The notes beneath the pieces were generated by a model. It ran no database searches and had not been told where the DNA came from. It was given only the letters and a program-made list of their open reading frames with translations. This document shows positions 34,196 through 42,619 of a DNA stretch of 64,000 nucleotides, piece by piece. The DNA lies in contig DIGJ01000018.1 in the NCBI GenBank assembly GCA_002419585.1, forward strand, positions 62,001 through 126,000. The letters are read 5' to 3'. Origin of the DNA: Lachnoclostridium sp. UBA5725. Its GTDB lineage: Bacteria; Bacillota; Clostridia; Lachnospirales; Lachnospiraceae. The stretch's first letter is position 1, and each line of letters starts with the position of its first letter. The translations under genes and the position numbers were made by a program.

Positions 34196-35986
34196 CTACG
34201 ATACATTCTTAAACTGCGCCATATAAAGATTATAGTATTGTCCTTTCTTTTCTAATAACTCTTTTGCATTGCCTTCTTCCACAATGCCGCCATTATCAAT
34301 GACAAAAATACGATCTGCTTTTTGAATCGTAGAAAGTCGATGCGCAATGACAAAGGAGGTTCTTCCCTTTAAAAGTACTTCAATTCCCTGCTGTACCAAC
34401 AATTCTGTCTTGGTATCAATACTAGAGGTTGCTTCGTCTAATATCAAAATCTTTGGCATAGAAACCATGGTTCTTGCAAATGCAATTAACTGTCTTTGCC
34501 CAATGGAAAGTCCAGCTCCTCGCTCCTTTAACTGTGTATCATAGCCATTCTCCATCTGCATAATAAAGGAATGTGCATTGACTGCTTTCGCTGCATTTAT
34601 GATTTCTTCTTTCGTCGCATCTAGTTTTCCATAGCGGATATTATCCTCCACTGTTCCTGAAAAAAGGAAGTTATCCTGCGTCATTACACCCATTTGATTT
34701 CTCAGACTTTCCATTGAAATATCCTGCAAATCATAACCATCCACGTAGATGTGACCTTTTTGAATGTCATAGAATCGACTAATGAGATTCACAATCGTAC
34801 TCTTTCCTGCTCCGGTCGGTCCAACAAGTGCAATCGTCTCTCCTGGTTTTACGGAAAAACTAACTTCATTTAGTACTTTTGTTTCCGCACTGGTGCCTTC
34901 ATCATAGGAAAAAGAAACCTTATCGAACGTAATAGCACCTTCCACTTCTGGGAGTTCAATTACATCGTTTCGATCTACGATATCTGGTTTGGTATCTAAA
35001 ATCTCAAAGATACGCTCTGCTCCTGCCAGATTGGTAACCAACTGGTTATAAAAATTGCTGACATTGAGCACGGGTGACCAAAACATCCAAATATAATTAC
35101 CAAAAGCGACTAAGATACCAACCGATACCTCGTTGATTCCAAGAACTACAATTCCAACAAAGAATAAAACCATAGTACCCATTCCCCAACAAAAATCAAT
35201 AATCGGTCCAATCGTATCAGCTACGACAACCGCTTTTTGAAATGATTTCTCATGCTGATCTACTAACTCCGAAAACGTATCCTTCGTCTCTTGTTCTGCC
35301 GTTAAGCTTTTGACTACGCGGATTCCAGATAAATTCTCATGCACAAAAGCATTTAAATTCGATCCTTTCTTCCGAAAAATCTGCCATGCCTTTTGTGATC
35401 GTTTCATAACACACCAGATACCGACAATCATAATTGGCAGACTGCTAAGTGCTGCTGCCGCTAGTCTTGCATCTTTTACAAACATAATCACGACAACGGC
35501 ACAAATCGTTATAAAATCCGGAATCAATGTCGTTACACTATCGGAAAGGACTTTTTTCAATGAATTTACATCACCGATGACACGTGCCAAGATCTTACCA
35601 GTTGGTCTGCTATCAAAAAATTGGAACGATAACGTCTGAATATGTTCATATAATTCCTTTCGGATATCCAATAAAATTTTATTGGATACCACTGCCATAA
35701 TATACATTCGAAGCTTTACCAGTAAAACAAAAGCAAGATTAATGGATGCTCCAAATATAGCAAGCTTTATAAGCCCCTTTACATCTTTGTTTGCAATATA
35801 TACATCAATTGCCCGTTCAATCAAGAGTGGATTGATGACCGAAATACCAATCGTTACTGCCATGATTAGTAGTACCCCTATGATTGGACCCATATATTTT
35901 AATAAATAGGAAAACAACCGAGTCAGCGTATCCCTTCGAGACACTGTTGTTGTTTTCTCATCTTTACGAAACGTATCAATACTCAT
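34196..35986 (-). CDS. ABC exporter half-transporter, second subunit
   Basis: 596 residues: six-helix ABC transmembrane domain (about 30-330) fused to an ATPase with Walker A GPTGAGKST, signature LSIGQRQLIAFARTM, Walker B ILILDEATSSID and switch HRLSTIQ. Its start shares a base with the stop of the upstream half-transporter (TAATG), so the two are translationally coupled and very likely form a heterodimeric multidrug/lipid exporter. Its signature (LSIGQ) differs from the partner's (LSGGQ), as common in heterodimers where one site is weakened. Confidence 0.93.
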   Translation of the reverse strand: MSIDTFRKDEKTTTVSRRDTLTRLFSYLLKYMGPIIGVLLIMAVTIGISVINPLLIERAIDVYIANKDVKGLIKLAIFGASINLAFVLLVKLRMYIMAVVSNKILLDIRKELYEHIQTLSFQFFDSRPTGKILARVIGDVNSLKKVLSDSVTTLIPDFITICAVVVIMFVKDARLAAAALSSLPIMIVGIWCVMKRSQKAWQIFRKKGSNLNAFVHENLSGIRVVKSLTAEQETKDTFSELVDQHEKSFQKAVVVADTIGPIIDFCWGMGTMVLFFVGIVVLGINEVSVGILVAFGNYIWMFWSPVLNVSNFYNQLVTNLAGAERIFEILDTKPDIVDRNDVIELPEVEGAITFDKVSFSYDEGTSAETKVLNEVSFSVKPGETIALVGPTGAGKSTIVNLISRFYDIQKGHIYVDGYDLQDISMESLRNQMGVMTQDNFLFSGTVEDNIRYGKLDATKEEIINAAKAVNAHSFIMQMENGYDTQLKERGAGLSIGQRQLIAFARTMVSMPKILILDEATSSIDTKTELLVQQGIEVLLKGRTSFVIAHRLSTIQKADRIFVIDNGGIVEEGNAKELLEKKGQYYNLYMAQFKNVS

Positions 35987-37734
35987 TAGGCATTCACCTC
36001 CAAAAACTCACCATACTGCGCCATGTAGGTTTCATAGTATAATCCCTTTTTCTTCAAAAGTGATTCATGCGTACCTCGTTCTGCAATTCTTCCATTTTCT
36101 AAAAAAAGAATTTCATTTGCATAACGGACTGCTGAAATACGGTGTGCAATAATTACCTTTGTTACATCTTTTAGATCATTCAGTTCTTTTTGAATCATGA
36201 GTTCTGTTTCCATATCAAGAGCTGAAGTAGAATCATCCAACACTAGAATTGGCGCTTTTTTTGCAACCGCTCTCGCAATACTGATTCGTTGCTTTTGTCC
36301 ACCGGACAAGCCGACTCCTCGCTCACCAATAATGGTATCGTAGCCTTCTTCCATGCCTTCTATGAACTCTCTTGCTTGCGCAAACTGGGCTGCATGAACA
36401 ATACCATCTTCGGTAATCAGCTCACGTTTTCCCATTTTAATATTTTCTTTGATTGTGTCTGAAAATAAAAATACATCCTGCATTACGATAGAGGCACTTT
36501 CTCTTACCTGTTTTAGAAGCATCTGTCGGATATCAATGCCATCTAATTTGATATATCCCGATTTTTCATCTTCCGTTGGCTTATCTACATCATAGAATCG
36601 CTGCATCAGATTTATGATGGAGGACTTACCTGCACCCGTTGCTCCCATAATTCCAATGGTCTGACCAGCAGGTAGATCAAAACTGATATCATCTAATATC
36701 TTTGTGTTATCTAAGGTTAACGATACATTTTCAAAAGTTATATCACCATTTACTTTATCTAACACAATAGGATGATCCACTTCTTTTACCAAAGATTCCT
36801 CCGCATAAATCTTTCTTATCTTTTTAAGAGATGCCACCGCAGAGGAAAAATCATTCGTAAGCCAGCCAATCATCTCCATTGGCCAGACAATATTTCTCGA
36901 ATATTCGGTAAAGGCAACTAAAACTCCAAGTGTTATTTCTCCTTTCATAACCAGGATACCGCCAAGGATTACTACCGTAAATGGCAGAAGCTTTGTAACA
37001 AATTGAAAGAATGGCTGATATTTCACCAATACTTTGGATTGTTTAATATTTAAATCATAGTACTTTTTGTTATGTTGCATAAATTTTTTAATTTCATATT
37101 TTTCTTTGGCAAACGCCTTTACCGTTCTTACTCCTGCTAAGTTCTCTTCTGCAATTGTATTTAATACTGCATTTTCCTCACTAATTTCCTCATAAATCTT
37201 ATTCAGTTTTCGCTCCATGATAATCGCAAATGCTCCAATAATCGGCATTGCAATACAAGGTAGCAATGATAGTTTTGGACTTAACCGAAACATACAAAAT
37301 AATACGATAGAAACATGAATGACGACCTCTATGATAAGCATTCCAACAAATCCAAGTGCTCCCCATATGTTATCAATATCTTCTTTCAAACGTGCCATTA
37401 ATTCTCCGGTGTTGGTATTGTCAAAATACGAAGTTGGCAATCCCTCAATATGGCAAAACAAGTCATACCGCATTTCCTTTCCAATCTTTGCACTGATTAT
37501 ATCAAAGATAAGCTCCTTCAAATATCCAAATATCGCTCTTCCTATTCCAATGAATAAGATTGCAAGCAATAAGTTTCGAAGCAACGCGACTTTACCATCT
37601 AAAATAACGTCGTCGACTAAATGTTCACTAATTACTGGGTATAACATATCAAGTACAACTGCAATAATCATTGAAACAATTGCAAATGCATAAGCATACC
37701 AGTACTTTACGATGTAGCTGCTAATTTTCTTCAA
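35986..37734 (-). CDS. ABC exporter half-transporter, first subunit
   Basis: 582 residues with TTG start (GAGAGG 5 nt upstream). Six-helix domain about 15-300, then ATPase with Walker A GATGAGKSS, signature LSGGQKQRISIARAV, Walker B ILVLDDSTSALD and HRISAVRYA. The Walker B end is DD rather than DE: the catalytic Glu is Asp, which marks this as the degenerate site of a heterodimeric exporter, while the partner keeps DE. Transcription starts about 280 bp upstream and passes a leader with a short ORF and a terminator, suggesting induction by relief of attenuation. Confidence 0.93.
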   Translation of the reverse strand: MKKISSYIVKYWYAYAFAIVSMIIAVVLDMLYPVISEHLVDDVILDGKVALLRNLLLAILFIGIGRAIFGYLKELIFDIISAKIGKEMRYDLFCHIEGLPTSYFDNTNTGELMARLKEDIDNIWGALGFVGMLIIEVVIHVSIVLFCMFRLSPKLSLLPCIAMPIIGAFAIIMERKLNKIYEEISEENAVLNTIAEENLAGVRTVKAFAKEKYEIKKFMQHNKKYYDLNIKQSKVLVKYQPFFQFVTKLLPFTVVILGGILVMKGEITLGVLVAFTEYSRNIVWPMEMIGWLTNDFSSAVASLKKIRKIYAEESLVKEVDHPIVLDKVNGDITFENVSLTLDNTKILDDISFDLPAGQTIGIMGATGAGKSSIINLMQRFYDVDKPTEDEKSGYIKLDGIDIRQMLLKQVRESASIVMQDVFLFSDTIKENIKMGKRELITEDGIVHAAQFAQAREFIEGMEEGYDTIIGERGVGLSGGQKQRISIARAVAKKAPILVLDDSTSALDMETELMIQKELNDLKDVTKVIIAHRISAVRYANEILFLENGRIAERGTHESLLKKKGLYYETYMAQYGEFLEVNA

Positions 37735-37801
37735 ATCTTCCTCTCCCTCCTAAAATCCCTCAAAAACGTCCCGTCGTACCACGATTCTTAAAAAAGTATG
37801 C

Positions 37802-37833
37802 AAAAAAACCGTGGCAAGATCTACCACGGTTTT
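37802..37833 (-). terminator. Leader terminator before the ABC exporter
   Basis: AACCGTGG / CCACGGTT stem, 9-nt loop, then seven T on the minus strand, about 70 bp before the exporter start. TGCCACG in its 3' arm can instead pair with CGTGGTA located about 25 nt downstream, giving a possible alternative fold. Confidence 0.8.
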
Positions 37834-37880
37834 CAAAACTCACTTATTTATTCCATTGCATCGATAAATAAATCGTTCTT

Positions 37881-37964
37881 CTATAACGTTATTGAGGTAA
37901 TCTTACATGTGCTAATTATAAAGTTGTTTTTACTAATTCTAAAGTTTCTGCCTACGTTAATCAT
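37881..37964 (-). CDS. Possible 27-residue leader peptide of the ABC exporter
   Basis: ATG at 37964 with GTGAGG eight bases upstream; the predicted peptide is MINVGRNFRISK followed by a polar Ile/Asn/Thr-rich end. It lies inside the exporter leader, after the promoter and before the terminator. An exact 9-bp inverted repeat, TGAGGTAAT (covering its ribosome-binding site) and ATTACCTCA (at its end), brackets the ORF, so ribosome movement over it could change the fold downstream. Whether it is translated is inference. Confidence 0.4.
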   Translation of the reverse strand: MINVGRNFRISKNNFIISTCKITSITL

Positions 37965-38022
37965 TTTAATTACCTCACTTTCTTTGTTTTTTTGATGACC
38001 GGCTAGGTCAATCACTTTTGCC

Positions 38023-38051
38023 ATTATATTCCACCAATATTTATTTGTCAA
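38023..38051 (-). promoter_or_regulatory. Promoter of the ABC exporter leader
   Basis: Consensus sigma-A promoter on the minus strand: TTGACA (38046-38051), 17 bp, TATAAT (38023-38028). Confidence 0.85.
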
Positions 38052-38100
38052 TCTATTTATTAAAAAAGTATAAACATCTATTTATTAAAAAAGTATAAAC
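38051..38100. repeat. 25-bp tandem duplication next to the exporter promoter
   Basis: Two exact head-to-tail copies of a 25-bp unit (38051-38075, 38076-38100; unit contains TTATTAAAAAAGTATAAAC). The first copy abuts the -35 element of the exporter promoter. May be duplicated regulator sites or an UP-like A/T tract. Confidence 0.8.
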
Positions 38101-38126
38101 AAAATTGGATTATTGATTGATTATTT

Positions 38127-38339
38127 TTATTCCTCTGATAATTTTTCTAAAATTTGCTCACATATTTTTCCCTCGGCATTGACGGTTTCATCTTCATCAA
38201 TACCTTCATAGATCAAATATTCACTCACCAAATCATCAATTTCTAAAACTGTATCATTATCCAATTTTTTTGTTACATCAAAGGTTATCCCTGCTTTTTT
38301 CATTACTTCAATCTCTGCTTTTGTAAATTCAATCTTCAT
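38127..38339 (-). CDS. Small acidic hypothetical protein
   Basis: 70 residues, strongly acidic, cytoplasmic, predicted helical: MKIEFTKAEIEVMKKAGI at the start and EDETVNAEGKICEQILEKLSEE at the end. ATG 38339 follows AAGGAG. It begins 16 bp after the M42 peptidase stop, so it is probably co-transcribed. No family recognised. Confidence 0.6.
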   Translation of the reverse strand: MKIEFTKAEIEVMKKAGITFDVTKKLDNDTVLEIDDLVSEYLIYEGIDEDETVNAEGKICEQILEKLSEE

Positions 38340-38354
38340 TTAATTTTCTCCTTC

Positions 38355-39382
38355 TTAGCCTAGATAGGCTTTTAAAAGCGCTATCGTATTTTTCACACCA
38401 TCCACATGACTTCTCTCATATCCATGAGAAGCATATACACCAGGTCCAATCAGTCCATGTTTTACGTCATGTCCGGAAATCAATGCAACATCTGCATCCG
38501 ACCCATAATATGGATATACATCGACTGCAAAATCAAGTTTTTTCTCTTTTGCTGCTTTGATAAGACCAGTCACTACATCATAGCTATATGGCCCCCGGCT
38601 ATCCTTTGCACAAATCGAAACTTTCGTTTCATCACAGGTAAGTCCTTTGCCTACACAGCCCATATCGACGGAGATAACTTCGGTTACGCCACTTGGAATG
38701 GAGGCAGCACCTCCATGCCCAACTTCTTCATAGACCGTAATATGCTGATAAATCTTACGTGCTGTTGTTATCTTCTCTTCTTTTAAATACCTAGCGTATC
38801 CAAGCAAAATTCCTACACTTAACTTATCATCTAAAAAGCGACTCTTAATAAATCCACTCTTTGTAATTGTTGTTCTTGGATCAAAGCAGACAAAGTCCCC
38901 AGCCATGATACCAAGTGCCTGCGTCTCTTCTTTTGTTTTTACAATCTCATCAATAACAACTTCCATTTCCTTGTATTCACGACTGGTCTTGTCATAGTCA
39001 CCATTTACATGAATAGAGGCATCTTCTAATTGGAAGGTTCCTTCAAAGATACCATCAAATTTTGTAATGATACGGCAGTTTTCACCTTCTGCATTATTAG
39101 CATTCATGCCCCCAATCGGAGATAATCTAAGTCTTCCATTTCCTTTAATCTCAGTAACCATCGCTCCAAGTGTATCAATATGTGCTTCTAAAAAAACGGC
39201 ATTTTGGGCATCTATCCCTCCAATATCAACTACCACTCCCCCTTTTGTGGTAAGGGTTGGCTGATATCCGAGTGTTTCATATGCCTTCATGACATAGTCC
39301 GCTACATTTTTGTGTAACCAGAAGGGCTATCTATTTCCAATATTTTTTTCGTTTCTTCTAAGATATATTCGATCTCTGTCAT
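38355..39382 (-). pseudogene. M42-family aminopeptidase, frameshifted near the N-terminus
   Basis: The gene starts at ATG 39382 with MTEIEYILEETKKILEID and SPSGYTK, then stops after a few codons because a run of A (plus-strand T at 39307-39311) is one base short; adding one base restores SGYTKNVADYVMKAYETLGY and joins the intact 311-codon frame ending at 38355. Full length would be 342 residues, normal for M42 (cobalt/zinc glutamyl- or deblocking aminopeptidase). Metal and active-site motifs are intact downstream: EAHIDTLGAMV, FLDDKLSVG, YEEVGHGGAA, SVDMGC, RSHVDG. The internal ATG at 39290 has no ribosome-binding site. Either a recent mutation, slippage-rescued gene, or a homopolymer sequencing error. 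Confidence 0.85.
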
Positions 39383-39405
39383 AATAATCCCTTTCTTTTC
39401 TTGTT

Positions 39406-39939
39406 TTATTTATAAATTACATATGCTTCTTTTCTATTTTTAGCATCAGCATTTTGAGGATCATCATTTCGGACATCACAATTTTGGACATCGCCTTTTT
39501 TGGCACAAAGATGAAATAACCCTTGTGGAAGTGCAAACCCAAATATAATTCCCAGTACAATCGCTCCTGCCACTAAAAATGTTTCCACGCCTTTCACTGA
39601 CGCCATATTTATGTTCTTTGTAATCAGGTAATATGCTGTATAATATATACCGGCTCCCGGTACGAGCGGAAAGATGCCGGTTACTAAAAATATCGTGGCT
39701 GGTACTTTACGAATTACGGATAAACACCTGGATAATATTGTCAAAGTAAAGGTTGCAATCAGTGATGCCACTGCAATATTCACTCCATGTTTCGAAAGTA
39801 GATAATAAGTAATCCATCCAACAGCACCCGTTATAGTACAAGACAGATACTGGTCTTTTGGTGCAAAAAACAAAATTGCAAAGGAAAGCGTTGCGAACAT
39901 TGCTACCATAATCTGAATCAAAGTCTGAACTATTATCAT
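39406..39939 (-). CDS. Threonine/serine exporter, small subunit (DUF3815/ThrE_2, YjjB-like)
   Basis: 177 residues, about five membrane helices. Starts at ATG 39939, overlapping the stop of the preceding gene by 4 bp (ATGA). Motifs FFAPKDQYLSCTITGAVGWITYY and VPATIFLVTGIFPLVPGAGIYYT match the second half of ThrE. Residues about 150-170 carry a short imperfect repeat (DVQNCDVRNDDPQNADAKN) of unknown meaning. Works with the next subunit to export threonine/serine or, as proposed for some homologues, dicarboxylates. Confidence 0.9.
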   Translation of the reverse strand: MIIVQTLIQIMVAMFATLSFAILFFAPKDQYLSCTITGAVGWITYYLLSKHGVNIAVASLIATFTLTILSRCLSVIRKVPATIFLVTGIFPLVPGAGIYYTAYYLITKNINMASVKGVETFLVAGAIVLGIIFGFALPQGLFHLCAKKGDVQNCDVRNDDPQNADAKNRKEAYVIYK

Positions 39940-40712
39940 ATATGGATACCTCCCATCAGCATCTGAACAATCTGAATTCCGGCACCTACACCAACTGCAA
40001 TACAAACAGCGGTTAAAACTGCATCCACTAAATGAATTCCTCCAGATAAATAATCACCATTAAAAAATTCTCGTATTGAGGTTGTAAATACCACGCCTGG
40101 CACTAATGGAATGATCGAGCCGATAACTACGCTATCAAAGGTAATCATTGGAGAGAACTGTGCAATAGCGGCACTTCCAAAGGTTACAATTGCACTTCCG
40201 ATAATACTTGTTATGAATTTTGACATTTTTTTCCTTATCGCCATATTTAGAAACACTTGTAAAATAAGGCCAAATAGAAATGCAACGATACTATCCGTTA
40301 TCTTTCCCCCAAACAGATAACAAAAGCAAGCACTTCCCATTCCACAAGCAGCAATCAATAAGTTCGGATTCATCTGTTCTGGCTCTTTACATTTTAGCAG
40401 TCGTTCATTTGCCTGTTCCATCGAGCAACTACCTTCACATATTTCTCTTGAAATTTGATTTAGCATTGTAATCTTACCTAAGTTTACTCCTCCTAATGGT
40501 ACATGACGTACCGAACTATAAAAGTCTTCTTTATTTTCATTGATCGTGGCAAATATTCCATTCGAAATAACATAAACGTTGTAATCGGTAATTCCATATG
40601 TCTCCAAAATTCTGGTTACGGTTTCTTGCACACGAAAAATTTCTGCGCCATTTTTTAGTAATAACTCGCCTGCTAAAATGGCGGTATTGAATATTTTTTG
40701 ACTCTCTGACAT
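39936..40712 (-). CDS. Threonine/serine exporter, large subunit (DUF1212/ThrE, YjjP-like)
   Basis: 258 residues from ATG 40712 (AAAGGGCAG upstream; the longer frame to 40841 crosses a terminator and is rejected). The soluble N-terminal part has LLLKNGAEIFRVQETVTRIL and RHVPLGGVNLGKI, then five helices ending in IIPLVPGVVFTTSIREFFNGDYLSGG. Split ThrE arrangement, with the small subunit translationally coupled. Confidence 0.9.
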   Translation of the reverse strand: MSESQKIFNTAILAGELLLKNGAEIFRVQETVTRILETYGITDYNVYVISNGIFATINENKEDFYSSVRHVPLGGVNLGKITMLNQISREICEGSCSMEQANERLLKCKEPEQMNPNLLIAACGMGSACFCYLFGGKITDSIVAFLFGLILQVFLNMAIRKKMSKFITSIIGSAIVTFGSAAIAQFSPMITFDSVVIGSIIPLVPGVVFTTSIREFFNGDYLSGGIHLVDAVLTAVCIAVGVGAGIQIVQMLMGGIHI

Positions 40713-40761
40713 GTTACTGCCCTTTCTTTTGTACCTTAAATAACCATACTTAGATATTATA

Positions 40762-40798
40762 CAAAAAGGTATCCATTTTTTCAATGAATACCTTTTTT
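40762..40798 (-). terminator. Terminator after the sleC 3' part
   Basis: AAAAAGGTAT...ATACCTTTTTT hairpin, symmetric T/A tracts, 10 bp past the sleC stop codon on the minus strand. A normal gene end, which fits the idea that the interrupted gene is still in use. Confidence 0.8.
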
Positions 40799-40806
40799 GT
40801 ATTATA

Positions 40807-41192
40807 CTATCTAAGTTCTGCGATTCGACTAACCGCAACATAAATTTCTGAAATCTTATACCAGGTTGGAAAATCTACAATTCCATTATTGGGAAGTCCA
40901 AAAACTTCCTGAAATACCTTTACCGCATTCTCTGTTCCTGGACCAAATACGCCGTCTTCCGAAACCTTTGGAATCAATGGATATCCAGTTGATATCACAT
41001 TAAGTTGAGACTGCATCTGCTTGATTTTAGGACTTGTCATTCCGTTTGATAAATTAAATCCAGGCCACGAGGATGGAACCCCTGCAACTTCATTTGTACT
41101 ATTAATAAACATATCACTACCGTAATAATATTTAATTATATCGCTAGCAGAATATCCATCATCTGCCAAATATTTCGATCCCCATTGGGTCA
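40807..41192 (-). CDS. sleC: SleC-family spore cortex-lytic enzyme, 3' part of an interrupted gene
   Basis: Codes for the last 124 residues of a SleC-like protein, entered in frame from the 11-bp repeat TGACCCAATGG at 41182-41192. First comes the end of the SpoIID-like signature (TQWGSKYLADDGYSASDIIKYYYG), then a peptidoglycan-binding domain: MTSPKIKQMQSQLN, DGVFGPGTENAVKVFQEVFG and GIVDFPTWYKI. There is no start codon or ribosome-binding site of its own; codons upstream of the repeat belong to the inserted element. The 5' part is at 44434-45333. Joined at the repeat the protein is 423 residues, the usual SleC length. Confidence 0.9.
41182..41192. repeat. Left attachment-site core
   Basis: CCATTGGGTCA, identical to 44437-44447. 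The site that excision would rebuild in the gene is GATGACCCAATGGGGATC (minus strand), an imperfect 18-bp palindrome centred on AA, as expected for a serine-recombinase attB. Confidence 0.85.
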
Positions 41193-41379
41193 GCCAAATG
41201 GAAATAACATATCGATTCCGATAATTTTTGTATTTTGTTTGTATAAATTTATATTTTTTAATACATCCTATGAACGAATATGAAAGTGTGAAGAAAAATC
41301 TTCGCTTTTCAAGTTTGTGTCTGCGCTGCGCTCGCAAACTTGCTATGCACAAAAAGCAGCGCAGGAATGGAGAAAAAAC

Positions 41380-41535
41380 ATGGATAATAAAGAACGATTC
41401 AATTTTGGAAATATTTACGAAGAGGATGATTTGGAAGAGGTAGATTTACCTCGCGATTCAAAAGGAAAAAATGCTTCTGTAGAGCCACTACCTGAATCAT
41501 CAAGACCTAGAAAAGATGGGCCTGGTGGCGAATAA
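41380..41535 (+). CDS. 51-residue charged peptide inside the sleC element
   Basis: ATG 41380 with GGAG seven bases upstream. Acidic middle (YEEDDLEEVDLPRD), ending SRPRKDGPGGE. No signal peptide, no helix-turn-helix. Head and Gly-Pro tail loosely resemble the 59-residue protein at 3631-3810. Preceded by a hairpin (CAAGTTTG / CAAACTTG, near 41307-41342). Role unknown; possibilities include cargo or a regulator of the recombinase. Confidence 0.6.
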   Translation: MDNKERFNFGNIYEEDDLEEVDLPRDSKGKNASVEPLPESSRPRKDGPGGE

Positions 41536-41565
41536 AAAAGAAGGGGTTATCGCACTAAATTCAGG

Positions 41566-41658
41566 TTTGACGGTATAGGACGGACGCAAGTTTTTGTTGG
41601 GGAGTGACGCCAGGAGAGGCTGAGCAATTTAGTATTTTGACAATTTACACGGCTACCG
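41566..41658 (+). repeat. Intergenic repeat family, copy C (3'-truncated)
   Basis: Shares GGACGGACGCAAGT, GGGGAGTGACGCC, GGCTGAGCAATTTAG and ACAATTTACACGGCT with the copies at 1.7 and 5.2 kb, then diverges; the terminal hairpin is missing. Here GACGCC can pair with GGCGTC just past the truncation, followed by TCTTTT, so it may work as the terminator of the 51-residue gene. It lies inside the sleC element. The rest of 41659-41758 shows nothing. Confidence 0.75.
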
Positions 41659-41758
41659 GGCGTCTCTTTTACTCTTCTAAGTATTCTCTTTTTACTACTC
41701 CCATATAAATCTGGTATTTACTTTAACATTACAAACATAGCGGGACCGTTTATCAAAA

Positions 41759-42550
41759 TCAGCCCTTCTTAAAGCTGACATATACCAAACTTGTCATCCC
41801 ATTACTTGATTTTTCTTGTTTCGTCTGTAATTCATCAAAAGAATCAATCATTTTTCCAAATTTTACAAATCCATAATTTCTACAATCAAAGTCTGGATAT
41901 CTTTTGAGAATCATATTTCCTAAATTTCCCATAAACATCCATCCATCATCATCCGATTGTTGCTCCAACAATGTTATGATCGTGCTCTTAATATTATCCA
42001 TACTAGTGATTGGCTCTGCATCTTTGTTTAAAACAAATTTTTCTTCATTTGTTTTAATATCGACTTCCTCACCAGATTTTTTATACAAACGTCCTTTTGT
42101 GCTTTGCGCATCGCTTTTATACAATACATCCAGTGTCTTAAACTGTTCGCAAGCTTTTACAAAAGAAGAAGGGGTTTTACTTTCACCCATACCGATTACT
42201 CTCTTACCAGATTCCCGCAGTCGGACAGCAAGTCTTGTAAAGTCGCTATCGGAGGTCGCAATGATAAAACCATCCACATTATTCTCATACAAAATATCCA
42301 TAGCATCGATTATCATAGCAGAGTCCGATGAATTCTTACCCGTTGTATAGTTGTATTGCTGTATTGGTGATAGCGAATTATCTAACAAGCAGCTTTTCCA
42401 TGTACTTTTTGACAAATCCGTCCAGTCTCCATATATTCTTCGAATGCTGGCTATTCCATATGCTTCCGTTTCTCTTACTATAATTTCGATATACTTCGGT
42501 GATATATTATCTGCGTCAATCAACAGAGCAAATTTATTTTCTTTATTCAA
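41759..42550 (-). CDS. NYN-domain (LabA/DUF88-type) protein with C-terminal LOTUS-like region
   Basis: 263 residues. NYN/PIN-like nuclease fold about 5-150: FALLIDADNIS (Asp12, Asp14), SSDSAMIIDAMDILYENNVDGFIIATSDSDF (acidic pair), and LRESGKRVIGMGE. A C-terminal part (about 180-260) with IKSTIITLLEQQSDDDGWMFMGNLGNMILKRYPDFDCRNYGF matches the OST-HTH/LOTUS RNA-binding pattern. Predicted RNA nuclease or RNA-binding regulator. Such proteins are often chromosomal; here it rides in the sleC element. Ribosome-binding site GGAGG before ATG 42550. Confidence 0.85.
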   Translation of the reverse strand: MNKENKFALLIDADNISPKYIEIIVRETEAYGIASIRRIYGDWTDLSKSTWKSCLLDNSLSPIQQYNYTTGKNSSDSAMIIDAMDILYENNVDGFIIATSDSDFTRLAVRLRESGKRVIGMGESKTPSSFVKACEQFKTLDVLYKSDAQSTKGRLYKKSGEEVDIKTNEEKFVLNKDAEPITSMDNIKSTIITLLEQQSDDDGWMFMGNLGNMILKRYPDFDCRNYGFVKFGKMIDSFDELQTKQEKSSNGMTSLVYVSFKKG

Positions 42551-42619
42551 AATAGAACCCTCCTATTTTCTTCGAATCGTTACTTACATTATAATTCATC
42601 TATTGTGAACTATCAATAT

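Noticed and set aside
37735..37800. GTGGTACGACGGGACG before the ABC exporter resembling a T-box element
   Set aside because: It follows rather than precedes the terminator, and no Stem I, specifier loop or UGGNACCGCG is present.
37965..38024. 20 extra codons making a 47-residue leader protein of the ABC exporter
   Set aside because: Its ATG lies within the TATAAT of the promoter, so it is upstream of the transcript; only the shorter 27-codon ORF can be on the mRNA.
40807..41352. Longer ORF reading through the left repeat into the element
   Set aside because: The extra N-terminal 50-odd codons lie inside the element, lack a ribosome-binding site and read against the 51-residue gene; the true upstream part of this protein is at 44434-45333.
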